A stretch of 64,000 nucleotides of DNA from the NCBI RefSeq assembly GCF_001562255.1, contig NZ_CP014301.1:992001-1056000 (forward strand). The letters are read 5' to 3'. A model generated the notes under the pieces. It was not told the origin of the DNA, did no database searches, and saw only the letters and a program-made list of their open reading frames with translations. The translations under genes and the position numbers were made by a program. The DNA is from Bosea sp. PAMC 26642 (lineage in GTDB: Bacteria > Pseudomonadota > Alphaproteobacteria > Rhizobiales > Beijerinckiaceae). Positions 52,749-61,620 of the stretch are shown in pieces (position 1 is the first letter of the stretch; every line of letters starts with the position of its first letter).

Positions 52749-54256
52749 CACCCGCCTCGTGCGATATCGAGAACACGCTGGTCGAGTTCGGCCGCAGCCT
52801 CGGCCTCGTGTCGGGAGAAGGCAGTTGCTCGCGCCTCGAACCCTTCGAACACGGCCTCGTAGCTGGTGAGCGCCGCGTCCATGGCCGACGGGGCCGGGCC
52901 GCCGAAACGGTCTCGCACGGCGACGAAATGCTCTGGCGAGATCATCTTGGCGAATTCCGCCACATCCGCCGCGGGCTTGCGCCCGACATGATGTTCGAAA
53001 GCTTTGAGGAAGACCGGATAGCCGTCGCCGGGCAGATCGCCGGCCATCGCCACCACGCCGCGCGCGACATCGGCCGCGATCTCGTGACCTAGCCGGAAGG
53101 ACAGACCTTCACTGCGCACCAGCCAGTCCGCGAGCTCGGTGATGGTGGCGCAGGAGCGACTAAGATTGACTGCGACCCGCTCGGGGTCGATGCGGCCGGC
53201 CCGGATCGTCGCCGTGAGCAGATCAAGCACGCGATGACCGACATCGAAGACCTGGTAACCCATCTCGTGGGTGTCGGCCTCGCTGTCGGTCATGTCGGTA
53301 AAGGGCGTGTTGTGCATCACGTCGATGACGGCGCGCGAGCGGCCGACAGCCTGGCTGGAGAGATGCCGCAGATGCTCGAACGGTACCGGATTGCGCTTCT
53401 GCGGCATGATCGACGAGATCTGCACGAAGGCGTTGGGCAGATAGAGCTGCCCGACCTCGAAGCTAGACCAGAACTGGAAATCCTGGACGGTCCTGCCAAG
53501 ATGCAGGAAAATCAGCGCAATCGCGCTGTAGACCGAGGTCAGGTAGTCCGTGGCGGCGATGCAGGAATAGGAGTTCTGCAGCGGCGCCGAGAAGCCGAGC
53601 AGGCCTGCGACCCGATGCCGGTCGATCGGAAAGCCCGAGGTGGTAATCGCGGCCGCGCCCATCGGGCAGAGGTCGACGATCTCGCGGGCCGCCTCCAGCC
53701 GCTCCATGTCGCGGATCAGGACTTCGATGATGGCTGCGAGATAATGTCCATGGGTCGTCGGCTGGGCCGGCTGGCCATGGGTGTAGGCCACGATCAGCAC
53801 GTCGCGGTCGCGCCTGGCAACCTCGATCAGCGCCGTCAGGAGCTCGCGACAGGCAGCGAGCATTCCGTCGATACGGGGCTTGAAGCCGAGCTTCAGGAAG
53901 GTGTGGTCGATGTCGTTGCGCGAGCGCGCCGTGTGCAGGCGTCCGCCGATATCGGTGCCGGCGCGGGCCTTCAGCTCCCGCTCCATGTAGAAGAAATAAT
54001 CCTCGACGTCGCCGCCATAGGCCAGTGCGGCAGGATCGATCTCGCGCGCCATCGCCAGCAAGGCGTTGGCGATCGCCGCGCCCTGGGCGGCGTCCAGGAT
54101 TCCCGTCTCGACCAGCATGACCAGGTGGGCCCGGTCGATCGCGCGCAGCGCCCCGGCATGGTGAAGCCTTGCGCCGTCGAAAAGCGGCTTGAGCACCGTC
54201 GCCCGATAGACCGGATCGGGAAAGCGAGTGTGGTCGTTGGCCTGCAGAATGCCCAT
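52748..54256 (-). CDS. Argininosuccinate-lyase-like enzyme (fumarase/aspartase superfamily) in an ABC operon
   Basis: 502 residues, longer than housekeeping ArgH (about 460). The superfamily signature is SSIMPQKRNPVPFEHLR with the flexible-loop Ser. HTARSRNDIDHTFLKLGFK and THGQPAQPTTHGHYL are the other two conserved regions with the catalytic His/Thr. Members cleave C-N or C-O bonds with release of fumarate. It sits between permease and ATPase genes of a carbohydrate-type ABC importer controlled by LacI, so it should act on the imported compound, not in arginine synthesis. An N-succinyl-amine lyase (as in EDDS lyase) is one candidate; this is inference. Confidence 0.86.
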   Translation of the reverse strand: MGILQANDHTRFPDPVYRATVLKPLFDGARLHHAGALRAIDRAHLVMLVETGILDAAQGAAIANALLAMAREIDPAALAYGGDVEDYFFYMERELKARAGTDIGGRLHTARSRNDIDHTFLKLGFKPRIDGMLAACRELLTALIEVARRDRDVLIVAYTHGQPAQPTTHGHYLAAIIEVLIRDMERLEAAREIVDLCPMGAAAITTSGFPIDRHRVAGLLGFSAPLQNSYSCIAATDYLTSVYSAIALIFLHLGRTVQDFQFWSSFEVGQLYLPNAFVQISSIMPQKRNPVPFEHLRHLSSQAVGRSRAVIDVMHNTPFTDMTDSEADTHEMGYQVFDVGHRVLDLLTATIRAGRIDPERVAVNLSRSCATITELADWLVRSEGLSFRLGHEIAADVARGVVAMAGDLPGDGYPVFLKAFEHHVGRKPAADVAEFAKMISPEHFVAVRDRFGGPAPSAMDAALTSYEAVFEGFEARATAFSRHEAEAAAELDQRVLDIARGG

Positions 54257-54275
54257 CTTGTGCCCTTGAAGCCGT

Positions 54276-55127
54276 CTAGCCCTTGACGCCCGCGAGCATG
54301 ACGCCGCGCACGATGTAGCGTTGGAAGAACAGGAAGATCATCAGCGTCGGGATCGTCGCGAGCGAGGCCCCGGTCATGATCAGCTCCCACTGGATGGATT
54401 GCTCGACGGCGAAGCTCGAAAGCCCCACCGGCAGCGTGTAGAGCGAGGAGTCCGTGGTCACGATCAGCGGCCAGAAGAAGGCCGTCCAGTTGCCGAGGAA
54501 GGTGAAGATCGCCAGCGCCGACAGCGCCGGCGTCACCAGCGGCAGGGCGACCTTCCACCAGATCGCGAATTCGTTCAGCCCGTCGATCCGCGCCGCTTCC
54601 AAAAAATCGTCCGGCACGGTCTCGAAGAACTGCTTCATCAGGAAGACGCCGAAGGCCGTGATCAGGCCGGGGAACATGATGCCCCAATAGGTGTCGACCC
54701 AGCCGAGCTTGCTCGCCATCAGGTACCAGGGAATGACCAGCATTTCGGTCGGGATCATCAGCGTCGAAAGGATCGCCAAGAACACCACCTGCCGGCCGGG
54801 AAAGCGGAACTTCGCCAGCGTGTAGGCGACCAGGCTGTCGAAAAACAGGCAGGACAGCGTGACGACGGTGGCGATGCCGATCGAGTTCAGAAACCAGCGG
54901 GAAAAGCGCCCGTCCGAGAGAACCTTGATATAGTTGGCGAAGCTCGGATCGGTAGGGATCAGCTTCAGATCATAGACCTGCCCTGCTGATTTCAGAGAGG
55001 TCGAGAACATGAACAGCAGCGGCGTCATCATCACCACGCCGCCGAGGAACAGAACCGTCCACGCCACAATACGGCCTGGGCGGATATTGGATTGGCGCCT
55101 TGCGGGTTGGGCAGCTTGATCGACCAT
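54276..55127 (-). CDS. Carbohydrate ABC transporter permease (MalG-type)
   Basis: 283 residues, six helices. The MalG-family landmarks are present: MTPLLFMFSTSLKSAG early, STLMIPTEMLVIPWYLMASK in the middle, and the EAA loop EAARIDGLNEFAIWWKVALP. It is the second permease of the operon, one base after the first. The C-terminal end VRGVMLAGVKG is typical. The substrate is undefined; the class transports sugars, glycerol derivatives and their conjugates. Confidence 0.93.
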   Translation of the reverse strand: MVDQAAQPARRQSNIRPGRIVAWTVLFLGGVVMMTPLLFMFSTSLKSAGQVYDLKLIPTDPSFANYIKVLSDGRFSRWFLNSIGIATVVTLSCLFFDSLVAYTLAKFRFPGRQVVFLAILSTLMIPTEMLVIPWYLMASKLGWVDTYWGIMFPGLITAFGVFLMKQFFETVPDDFLEAARIDGLNEFAIWWKVALPLVTPALSALAIFTFLGNWTAFFWPLIVTTDSSLYTLPVGLSSFAVEQSIQWELIMTGASLATIPTLMIFLFFQRYIVRGVMLAGVKG

Positions 55128-55128
55128 G

Positions 55129-56061
55129 TCAGCGGCTCCTCAGGATCCAGAGCTGCGCCATCGAGATCGTAAACAGGATGATGAACAGCACGACGGTCTG
55201 GGCTGCCGCATAGCCCATCTGGTAGGACGAGAAGGCGGTCTGGTAGATCATCAGCACCAGCGGCTTGGTCGAGTTCAGCGGCCCGCCGGGATCGTTGCTG
55301 GTCATGTTGTAGACTTGGTCGAAGATACGCAGGAATCCGATCGAGGAGAACACCACGAGGAAGACCGTGGTCGGCTTCAGCAAGGGAATGGTAATGCGCC
55401 GCAGGATCGCGCCCTCGCCGAGACCGTCGATCCGCGCCGCCTCGTAATAGCTCGTCGGAATGGCGCGCAGGCCGGCCATGAAGATGATGATCTGGAAGCC
55501 GAGATGTGCCCAGATCGCGGTCGCCATGATCGCTGGCAGGGCTTGATCGATCGAGCGCAAGAAAGGCTGCGTCGGCAGGCCGACCGAAGCCAGCATGCTG
55601 TTGATCACGCCGATCGGCACCGGCTGATAGAACCAGCGCCAGACCCAGGCCATCGCGGCCGCCGTCGTCAGGTAGGGCAGGAAATAAAGCGCGCGGATCG
55701 TGCCGTGCAGGACGGTCACCCGGTCGAGATAATAGGCGATGGCGAAGGACAGCACGATCGCGATCGGCGTGCCGAAGACGAGATAGGCGAAGGTGTTGCG
55801 GAAGACCTGCCAGAACACCGGGTCGCCAAAGAGCCGGCGATAGTTATCGAGGCCGACGAATTTGGCCTCGTTCAGCAGGTCCCAATCCGTCGTCGAGATG
55901 TAGAACGCCTCGATCGTCGGGTAAAAGCGCACGACCGTGAAGAAAATCACCGGCAAGGCGAGAAACGCCCAGGCCCAGATGATCTGCTTGGCCGAGATCG
56001 GCAGCCGCCCCCAGCCACCCCCCGAGACGGGGCTCGGAGGCCGAAATATCGCCGCAGTCAT
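55129..56061 (-). CDS. Carbohydrate ABC transporter permease (MalF-type)
   Basis: 310 residues with six helices after a short Pro-rich N-terminus. The EAA loop reads YYEAARIDGLGEGAILRRIT, and the TVFLVVFSSIGFLRIFDQVY and TSNDPGGPLNSTK segments are as in MalF/UgpA permeases. It pairs with the MalG-type permease and lies 12 bases after the solute-binding protein. The start at ATG 56061 (MTAAIFRPPSP) is reasonable; no strong ribosome site is evident. Confidence 0.92.
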   Translation of the reverse strand: MTAAIFRPPSPVSGGGWGRLPISAKQIIWAWAFLALPVIFFTVVRFYPTIEAFYISTTDWDLLNEAKFVGLDNYRRLFGDPVFWQVFRNTFAYLVFGTPIAIVLSFAIAYYLDRVTVLHGTIRALYFLPYLTTAAAMAWVWRWFYQPVPIGVINSMLASVGLPTQPFLRSIDQALPAIMATAIWAHLGFQIIIFMAGLRAIPTSYYEAARIDGLGEGAILRRITIPLLKPTTVFLVVFSSIGFLRIFDQVYNMTSNDPGGPLNSTKPLVLMIYQTAFSSYQMGYAAAQTVVLFIILFTISMAQLWILRSR

Positions 56062-56073
56062 GACGGCCGCCTC

Positions 56074-57357
56074 TTACTTGGTCTTGAACTTGTCGAGGAT
56101 CGCCTGCTCGCGATCGGCCGCCACCTTCAGCGCCTCCTTGATCGGCGTATCCTTCAGCAGGACGCCGTTGATCATGTCGATCGAGACCTGACGCTGCTGC
56201 GCCTCATCGACCATGGGTGGCGTCGAGGCATAGGAGAGGGCGCGGATGAAAGGGCCGTAGATCGGGTCGTTGACGTTGGCGTCAGTCATCGCCACGGCGC
56301 GGCGCGCGGGCAATTCGCCGACCTTCTCAAGCCAGACCTTCATCGCCTTCTCGGACGAGATGAACTGCAGGAACTTCTCGGCCGCCGCCTTCTTCTCGCC
56401 GGTCGCGGAGGCCGCGATAGCGTTGGCGAAGTAGCTGCCGAAATTGGCCTTCTTGCCGTCGACGGTCGGCAGTTCGGCGACGCCCCATTTGAAGGACTGG
56501 ATCGTCTTGTAGGAGGCGACACGGAACGTGCCGTCAACCACCATGCCGGCCAAGCCACCACGGAAGGCAGCCTGTCCCTCGTCCATGAAGCTTTCCTGGC
56601 CGACGCGGTGGACCTTCTGCAGGCTGGTATAGAATTCCAGCGACTTGGCCCCGGCCTCGGTGTTGTAAGCGACCTTGCTGCCATCGGCCGAGTAGGATTC
56701 GCCGCCATACTGCCGCACGAGGATCTCGCGCCACCAGTTGTGGTCCTGCCGGGCGATGTCCAGCGCGATGCCGACCTGCTGGAAGTTGCCGCCGGCATCG
56801 CGTTTGGCGATCGCCTTGGCGGCAGCGACGAACTCGTCCAGCGTCTGCGGCGGCTTCTCGGGGTCGAGGCCTGCCTTCTGGAACAGGTCCTTGTTGTAGA
56901 ACAGCGCCATGGCGCGAACGGCGGTCGGCAATCCGTAATACTCGCCATTGCGCTTCATCGCCGAGACGATCGGGAAGAACTCGTTCTCGATCTCGGCGTC
57001 CTTGAACGCCTCCTTCGACAAGGGCTGCACCAGCTTGCCGGCGATGAAGGTGTCAAGCCAGCCATAGAAGAGCTGCATCACCTCCGGGCTGCGTCCCGCC
57101 GCCTTGGCCGCGATCAGCCTTGTCTGGTAATCGGCATAAGGGAAGGTGACCTGCTTGACGGTGATGCCGGGATTCTCGGCCTCGAACTGCTTGATCACCT
57201 CGGTCATCGCCTGAACGCGGGTGTCGAAGACGTATTGCCAATATTGGATTTCGACGGCGTGGGCGCGGCCGACGCCGGCGGCGAGAACACCGAGGGCCAG
57301 GGCCGCAGCCACGATCGGCCTGTGCAAAGAACGACGGGTGATCGTCATCAAGCTCAT
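56074..57357 (-). CDS. Extracellular solute-binding protein (family 1)
   Basis: 427 residues. A signal peptide with an Arg pair (ITRRSLHRPIVAAALALGVL) ends near AHAVEIQYW. The mature domain starts with IQYWQYVFDTRVQAMTEVIK and has the SBP family 1 features YGLPTAVRAMALFYNKDLFQ and AAFRGGLAGMVVDGTFRV. It binds the sugar-like ligand and delivers it to the MalF/MalG pair. The ATG at 57357 follows GGAGGC. It is the first gene of the operon. A perfect 16-base LacI-type palindrome lies 40 bases upstream. Confidence 0.92.
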   Translation of the reverse strand: MSLMTITRRSLHRPIVAAALALGVLAAGVGRAHAVEIQYWQYVFDTRVQAMTEVIKQFEAENPGITVKQVTFPYADYQTRLIAAKAAGRSPEVMQLFYGWLDTFIAGKLVQPLSKEAFKDAEIENEFFPIVSAMKRNGEYYGLPTAVRAMALFYNKDLFQKAGLDPEKPPQTLDEFVAAAKAIAKRDAGGNFQQVGIALDIARQDHNWWREILVRQYGGESYSADGSKVAYNTEAGAKSLEFYTSLQKVHRVGQESFMDEGQAAFRGGLAGMVVDGTFRVASYKTIQSFKWGVAELPTVDGKKANFGSYFANAIAASATGEKKAAAEKFLQFISSEKAMKVWLEKVGELPARRAVAMTDANVNDPIYGPFIRALSYASTPPMVDEAQQRQVSIDMINGVLLKDTPIKEALKVAADREQAILDKFKTK

Positions 57358-57396
57358 AAAGCCTCCTCCGAGTGCCCGCTGTTTTCCAGCGTGATT

Positions 57397-57412
57397 ATGC
57401 AAGCGCTTGCAT
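57397..57412. promoter_or_regulatory. LacI-family operator 1, perfect 16-base palindrome
   Basis: ATGCAAGCGCTTGCAT, with the central CG typical of LacI/GalR sites. It lies between the divergent ABC operon (start 57357) and the lacI-type gene (start 57490), where the repressor would control both. Confidence 0.8.
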
Positions 57413-57489
57413 GCTATGCGGCATGTGGCGTTTGTCAACACTGACCATCGAGGGTAGATCTGGCCCCAATCCGGCGGCGAATGAGCTGA

Positions 57490-58650
57490 ATGATGGACCG
57501 CTTAGAGGCGCAGGACGAACGAGCTCGTGGAGGTGACAGCCGCGAAAGCAAGCGCTTGCAGAAGGCTGCGCCTGATCTGAAGACGCTTGCGATCGAACTC
57601 GGGCTGTCGCAATCGACCGTCAGCCGCGCCTTGCGCGCCCATCCCGGCATCCCCGAAACGACGCGTCACCGCGTCACCGCTGCCGCCGAAGCGATGGGCT
57701 ACCGACCCAATGCGCGGGCACGCAGCTTGGCGATCGGCCGAACCGAGGCGATCGGGCTCGTCTTCCCGATCGAGCGGCTGCAACTTCCGGAAACCAATTT
57801 CGTCGAGGTGTTGGCTGGCATCTCGACGGCGGTCACACGCCGCAACTACAGCCTGCTGCTGACGCCGTTCGAGGATGATGAAGCAGCCGTCCTGCGCAGA
57901 CTCGCTGCGTCGAAGACCGTCGACGGCGTCATCATCACACGGCCGCTGGTCGATGATGCCCGCATCGCTCTTCTGAACAGGCTCGGGCTGCCGTTCGTGG
58001 TACATGGGCGCAGCGAGGTGAGTGAGCCCTATTCGTTCGTCGATACCGACAACGACACGGCGTTTGAGCGCCTGACCAACCTGCTCATCGACTACGGCCA
58101 CCGCAACATCGTCTTCGTGAATGGGCTTGAGCGGTTCCGCTACGCGACGGCGCGCGCGAAAAGTTTCCTTCGTGCCTTTGCAGCCCGTGCCCTGACGCCC
58201 CGGCCCGATGCCATTGAGTTTGTCTCGATGACCGAGGTGACCGGCTATGAAACCGCAACGCGACGCCTTGACGGGTCAGAGCCGCCGACCGCCTTCATTT
58301 GCGGTTCGGTCTTTCAGGCACGCGGTGTCTACCGATCCATCGCCGAGCACGGACTTCGCGTTGGTTTGGATGTTTCGGTAGTCTGCCATGATGACGGCGT
58401 CAGGGGGATCGGCGCTAACCAGTTCGTTCCGCCCCTCACGGCAACCGAGACATCTATTCGCCAGGCAGGAGAGGATCTCGCCATGATGCTGATCGATCTG
58501 ATCGAGGCCAAGACGCAGACCGCAGCGCGCAAGATTCTGCCTTTCGAGCTTGTTCTCCGCGATTCAGTCGGCCTGGCGGGCACTGCGAGGGGCCTATCTA
58601 ACAGGTCGACTACCGCCGTCGTGGCCGGCGTTTTTGATACAGACGGCTAG
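57490..58650 (+). CDS. LacI-family transcriptional regulator
   Basis: 386 residues. After an unusual 27-residue charged leader comes the LacI helix-turn-helix, LKTLAIELGLSQSTVSRALR, with the hinge helix region GYRPNARARSLAIGRTEAIG. The sugar-binding core (IGLVFPIERLQLPETNFVEV, GVIITRPLVDDARIALL, FICGSVFQARGVYRSIAEHG) follows. It should repress the divergent ABC/lyase operon until its ligand appears. A second copy of the operator core lies within its own early codons (57548-57559), where Ser-Lys-Arg-Leu-Gln is encoded, so autorepression by roadblock or looping is likely. Confidence 0.9.
   Translation: MMDRLEAQDERARGGDSRESKRLQKAAPDLKTLAIELGLSQSTVSRALRAHPGIPETTRHRVTAAAEAMGYRPNARARSLAIGRTEAIGLVFPIERLQLPETNFVEVLAGISTAVTRRNYSLLLTPFEDDEAAVLRRLAASKTVDGVIITRPLVDDARIALLNRLGLPFVVHGRSEVSEPYSFVDTDNDTAFERLTNLLIDYGHRNIVFVNGLERFRYATARAKSFLRAFAARALTPRPDAIEFVSMTEVTGYETATRRLDGSEPPTAFICGSVFQARGVYRSIAEHGLRVGLDVSVVCHDDGVRGIGANQFVPPLTATETSIRQAGEDLAMMLIDLIEAKTQTAARKILPFELVLRDSVGLAGTARGLSNRSTTAVVAGVFDTDG
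57548..57559. promoter_or_regulatory. LacI-family operator 2, inside the regulator gene
   Basis: GCAAGCGCTTGC is the exact 12-base core of the upstream operator. Its centre lies 149 bases from the centre of operator 1, a distance that permits DNA looping by a LacI-type tetramer or a roadblock to transcription. Confidence 0.65.
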
Positions 58651-59053
58651 TCCCCCCTTAGTGTTGCGCATACCGTCGAGAGCACGATATCTCGCTCCCA
58701 GCGCAGGCGGTGGTACTTGCAGCGAAAGGCGGGCACGTGCGCTCGGCGCGGTAGGCCGTCCTTGCGCTGCCTCTGGTTGCGCTCGACCTAGAACGCTCCA
58801 ACGCGGCTCAAACTTAGGTCCGCTTAGCTGCTTGTTCCTCATGTCGGCTTTTGGCGCATTTCGTCCGCGATAGGGGCATGCGGCACCCATCGTGATCGGA
58901 ACCTTGGTTACGGCTGTTCAAAGAGCCGGATTGGACACCTACGGTATTGTTCCGGTTTGGATCCCGCCGGGAAGTCAACTTCGCTTCTCTCACTGTCCGG
59001 GAGACAGGCAGTAGGCCAGCCGGGACGGTTCCTGCGGGTATGCCCTGCATTAC
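58651..59053. other. No gene recognised
   Basis: About 400 bases between the convergent ends of the LacI and IclR genes. Short open frames exist but none has family-like sequence. I see no tRNA, palindromic repeat or rho-independent terminator with a T-run. Confidence 0.4.
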
Positions 59054-59815
59054 CTACTCTCCCTCAAAGCCGAGCCGGCGGCTGATCCTGACCGCACTCT
59101 CGGTCACGGCTTCGATGATGTCGTGACGGCGCTCGTGGAAGCGGCTGGTCAGGGTGCCGATATTGAGCGCTGCGATCACGGCCCGCTCGCGGTCCCGCAC
59201 GGGCGCCGCGACGCCCGTCGAGCCCGTCACATACTCCTGGTCGTTGACCGCGAAGCCCTGCGCGCGCACTTCGCTCAGGATCGTCCGCAAGGCTGCCACG
59301 TCGGTGATCGTCGTCGGCGAATAGGCCACGATCCGCTTGCGCGAGAGATAGGCCTCGACCGAGGTCTCGTCCCAATAGGCCAGCAGGATGCGCCCGGTCG
59401 CGGTGCAATAGGCTTCGCTGGGCGCATCGAGATCGACATCGTAGCGCACGACCTGCCGGCTGACGCATTTGGCGAGCCGGCGCACCTCGCCCCGGCCGGT
59501 GCGCACGCTGATGATCACAGTCTCGCCCGAGCTCTCGCGCAACTGTTCCATGACTGGATGCGCGGCCGAGAGCAGTCGCGCCTCGCGGGCCCGCAGGGCC
59601 GAGCCATGTCGGTTGCCATGCACCAGTACATAGCGTTCGGTCGCGTCCTGGATGGCATAACCGCGCGAGACCAGCGTTTGGGCGAGTGCATGGGCACTGC
59701 TCTTAGGAAAGCCGAGTTCGCGCGAAATGTCCTTCAGCATCACCGGCTCGGAGCAGCCGGCGAGATACTCCATCAGCTCCAGGACGCGCGCGGCGGACTT
59801 CACTTCGAGATTCAT
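59054..59815 (-). CDS. IclR-family transcriptional regulator
   Basis: 253 residues from ATG 59815 (MNLEVKSAARVLELMEYLAG; the frame is open 15 bases earlier). The N-terminal winged helix includes MLKDISRELGFPKSSAHALA. The C-terminal effector domain has DAPSEAYCTATGRILLAYW and TGSTGVAAPVRDRERAVIAA, the standard IclR ligand pocket. It is divergent from the SDR/deacetylase/ABC genes, so it probably controls them from the 80-base spacer; AACC-N7-GGTT at about 59823-59837 is a weak inverted repeat there. Confidence 0.9.
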   Translation of the reverse strand: MNLEVKSAARVLELMEYLAGCSEPVMLKDISRELGFPKSSAHALAQTLVSRGYAIQDATERYVLVHGNRHGSALRAREARLLSAAHPVMEQLRESSGETVIISVRTGRGEVRRLAKCVSRQVVRYDVDLDAPSEAYCTATGRILLAYWDETSVEAYLSRKRIVAYSPTTITDVAALRTILSEVRAQGFAVNDQEYVTGSTGVAAPVRDRERAVIAALNIGTLTSRFHERRHDIIEAVTESAVRISRRLGFEGE

Positions 59816-59896
59816 ATATCTGAACCACATTCCGGTTGTTGAACAGGATAGGCGGGGTTAGCCTAACCTTCAATCGGAAACGGACGGGATATCGGC

Positions 59897-60658
59897 GTGA
59901 GCGGAACAGGCACGAACAAGGTCGCACTGGTGACGGGCGGAGCGCGCGGGATCGGCCGAGCTTGCGCCCTTGCTCTGGCCAAGACAGGCCACGACATCGT
60001 CCTGGTCGATCTGCTGGTGCCGGAGATGGAACGCACGGCCGGCGAGATCGGCGATCTCGGCAGGGCGGTCGCGATCTTCGATGCAGACGTCACATCCTTC
60101 GGTCGGGCGCAGGAGGTAGTCGATGCGGCCAAGGATCAGTTCGGCCGGATCGACTTCCTGCTCAACAATGCCGGTAAGGCCATGCCCAAGGGCATTCTGG
60201 ACATCACCGAGGAAGAATTCGACCGTACCATCGCGATCAACCTAAAGAGCTGCTTCAACTATGTCCGGGCCGTCGCGCCGCTGATGCTCGAGCAGGGCGC
60301 AGGGCGGATCGCCTCTATGTCGTCGCTAAACGCGCTGTCGGGCGGCGTCACCGCCGCCGTCAGCCGTTTCGCATACGCCTCCGCCAAGGCCGGCATCCTG
60401 GGAATGACGCGCTCGCTTGCCAAGGAATTGGGGCCGGCGATCCATGTCAACGCGATCTGCCCGGGCCTGATCCAGACCGAACTGGGCAATGCGGTGACGC
60501 GGGCGCGCGGTCCCGAGATCGCAGCCCGCGACATTGCCCTGCGCCGCCTCGGCACTCCCGACGACATCGCACAGCTCGTGGTCTTCCTCGCCACGTCGGA
60601 ACCCTGTTTCATCACCGGCCAGACCTTTACGGTCGATGGTTTCCACTACAATTGCTGA
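59897..60658 (+). CDS. SDR-family dehydrogenase/reductase
   Basis: 253 residues from a GTG start. All classical SDR features are present: TGGARGIGRA for the cofactor, NNAGKAMPKG, the catalytic Ser in ASMSSLNALSGG and YASAK (Tyr and Lys) in RFAYASAKAGILGMT. The C-terminal FITGQTFTVDGFHYNC is close to that of other catabolic dehydrogenases. It oxidises or reduces an alcohol or ketone with NAD(P). It leads a same-strand set with the deacetylase (5-base gap) and a dipeptide-type importer. Confidence 0.9.
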   Translation: MSGTGTNKVALVTGGARGIGRACALALAKTGHDIVLVDLLVPEMERTAGEIGDLGRAVAIFDADVTSFGRAQEVVDAAKDQFGRIDFLLNNAGKAMPKGILDITEEEFDRTIAINLKSCFNYVRAVAPLMLEQGAGRIASMSSLNALSGGVTAAVSRFAYASAKAGILGMTRSLAKELGPAIHVNAICPGLIQTELGNAVTRARGPEIAARDIALRRLGTPDDIAQLVVFLATSEPCFITGQTFTVDGFHYNC

Positions 60659-60662
60659 ACCG

Positions 60663-61601
60663 ATGAACGCAGCCCTCACCATCGACAGCGATCCCTGGAC
60701 CTGGCCCGAGCCGACCTGGCGCGGCATCGTCTCCCATGTCCGAGCCGGACGCAGCCTCAAGCCGTCGCGCTGGAAGGGCGGCGCGGCCTTCGCCGTCGCG
60801 CTCTCCTTTGACAGCGACCATGAGACGATCGAGCTGCGCAATGGCGGCAAATCCTATTCGCGCATCAGCCAAGGCCAGTACGGCGCGCGCGCCGGCATGC
60901 CGCGCATCCTGTCGCGACTGGCGGCCCATGGCGTGCCCGCCACCTTCTTCATGCCTGCGGTCGCGGCCCTGCTAAACGAGGCGGAGATCAAGGCCGTAGC
61001 GCAGGCCGGGCACGAGATCGGCATCCACAGCTGGATCCACGAAAGCAATTCGCGGCTCGACGAGGCGACCGAACGCGACCTGACCCTGAGAGCCCGCGAC
61101 GTTCTGGAAAGCCTCAGCGGCCAGCGGCCGGTGGGCATGCGCACCGCCTCCTGGGATTTCAGCCCTTGGACGCTCAAGATCGTGCGCGAAATGGGACTGC
61201 TCTACGATTCCTCGCTGATGGCAGACGACGAGCCCTATGAGCTGCTCGATGGTGGCAAGTCGACCGGGATCGTCGAAGTCCCGGTCGAATGGATCCGCGA
61301 CGATGCGGTCTATTTCAACATGGACCGCGCCATGTCGCTGCGGCCCTATGGTGGGCCGGAAATGGTGCTCGACATCTTCCGCCGCGAGCTCGATTTGGCC
61401 TGCGAAGAGGGCGGTTTGTTCCAGCTGACGATGCATCCCCATCACAGCGGGCACCGTTCGCGCATCTGGATCCTCGACGAAATCATTTGCGCGGCGAAGG
61501 CGAAGGGCTCGGTCTGGTTCGCCACCCATGCCGAGATTGCCGCCTGGTGCGCCGCCGAGGCCGAGTTGTCGATACCGCGAGACGACAGCGCAACCGCTTG
61601 A
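60663..61601 (+). CDS. Polysaccharide deacetylase family protein, allantoinase (PuuE)-like
   Basis: 312 residues. A NodB/CE4-type fold: the motif VALSFDSDHETIE supplies the metal-binding Asp, GHEIGIHSWIHES the His pair, and MRTASWDFSPWTL the third motif. HPHHSGHRSRIWIL is near the C-terminus. Members deacetylate sugars or, in the PuuE group, open cyclic amides such as allantoin without being classical allantoinases. No signal peptide is visible, so it acts in the cytoplasm, favouring a small cyclic amide substrate. It is 4 bases after the SDR gene. Confidence 0.87.
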   Translation: MNAALTIDSDPWTWPEPTWRGIVSHVRAGRSLKPSRWKGGAAFAVALSFDSDHETIELRNGGKSYSRISQGQYGARAGMPRILSRLAAHGVPATFFMPAVAALLNEAEIKAVAQAGHEIGIHSWIHESNSRLDEATERDLTLRARDVLESLSGQRPVGMRTASWDFSPWTLKIVREMGLLYDSSLMADDEPYELLDGGKSTGIVEVPVEWIRDDAVYFNMDRAMSLRPYGGPEMVLDIFRRELDLACEEGGLFQLTMHPHHSGHRSRIWILDEIICAAKAKGSVWFATHAEIAAWCAAEAELSIPRDDSATA

Positions 61602-61620
61602 ACGGACGAGGAGGGACGAC

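Noticed and set aside
55126..57444. A 772-codon plus-strand frame
   Set aside because: Antisense to the ABC permease and solute-binding genes; its Asp/Gly/Arg-rich sequence mirrors the codons on the other strand.
58651..59053. Small genes in the LacI-IclR interval
   Set aside because: Several frames of 75-105 codons exist on both strands but overlap each other and have no recognisable sequence or ribosome site.
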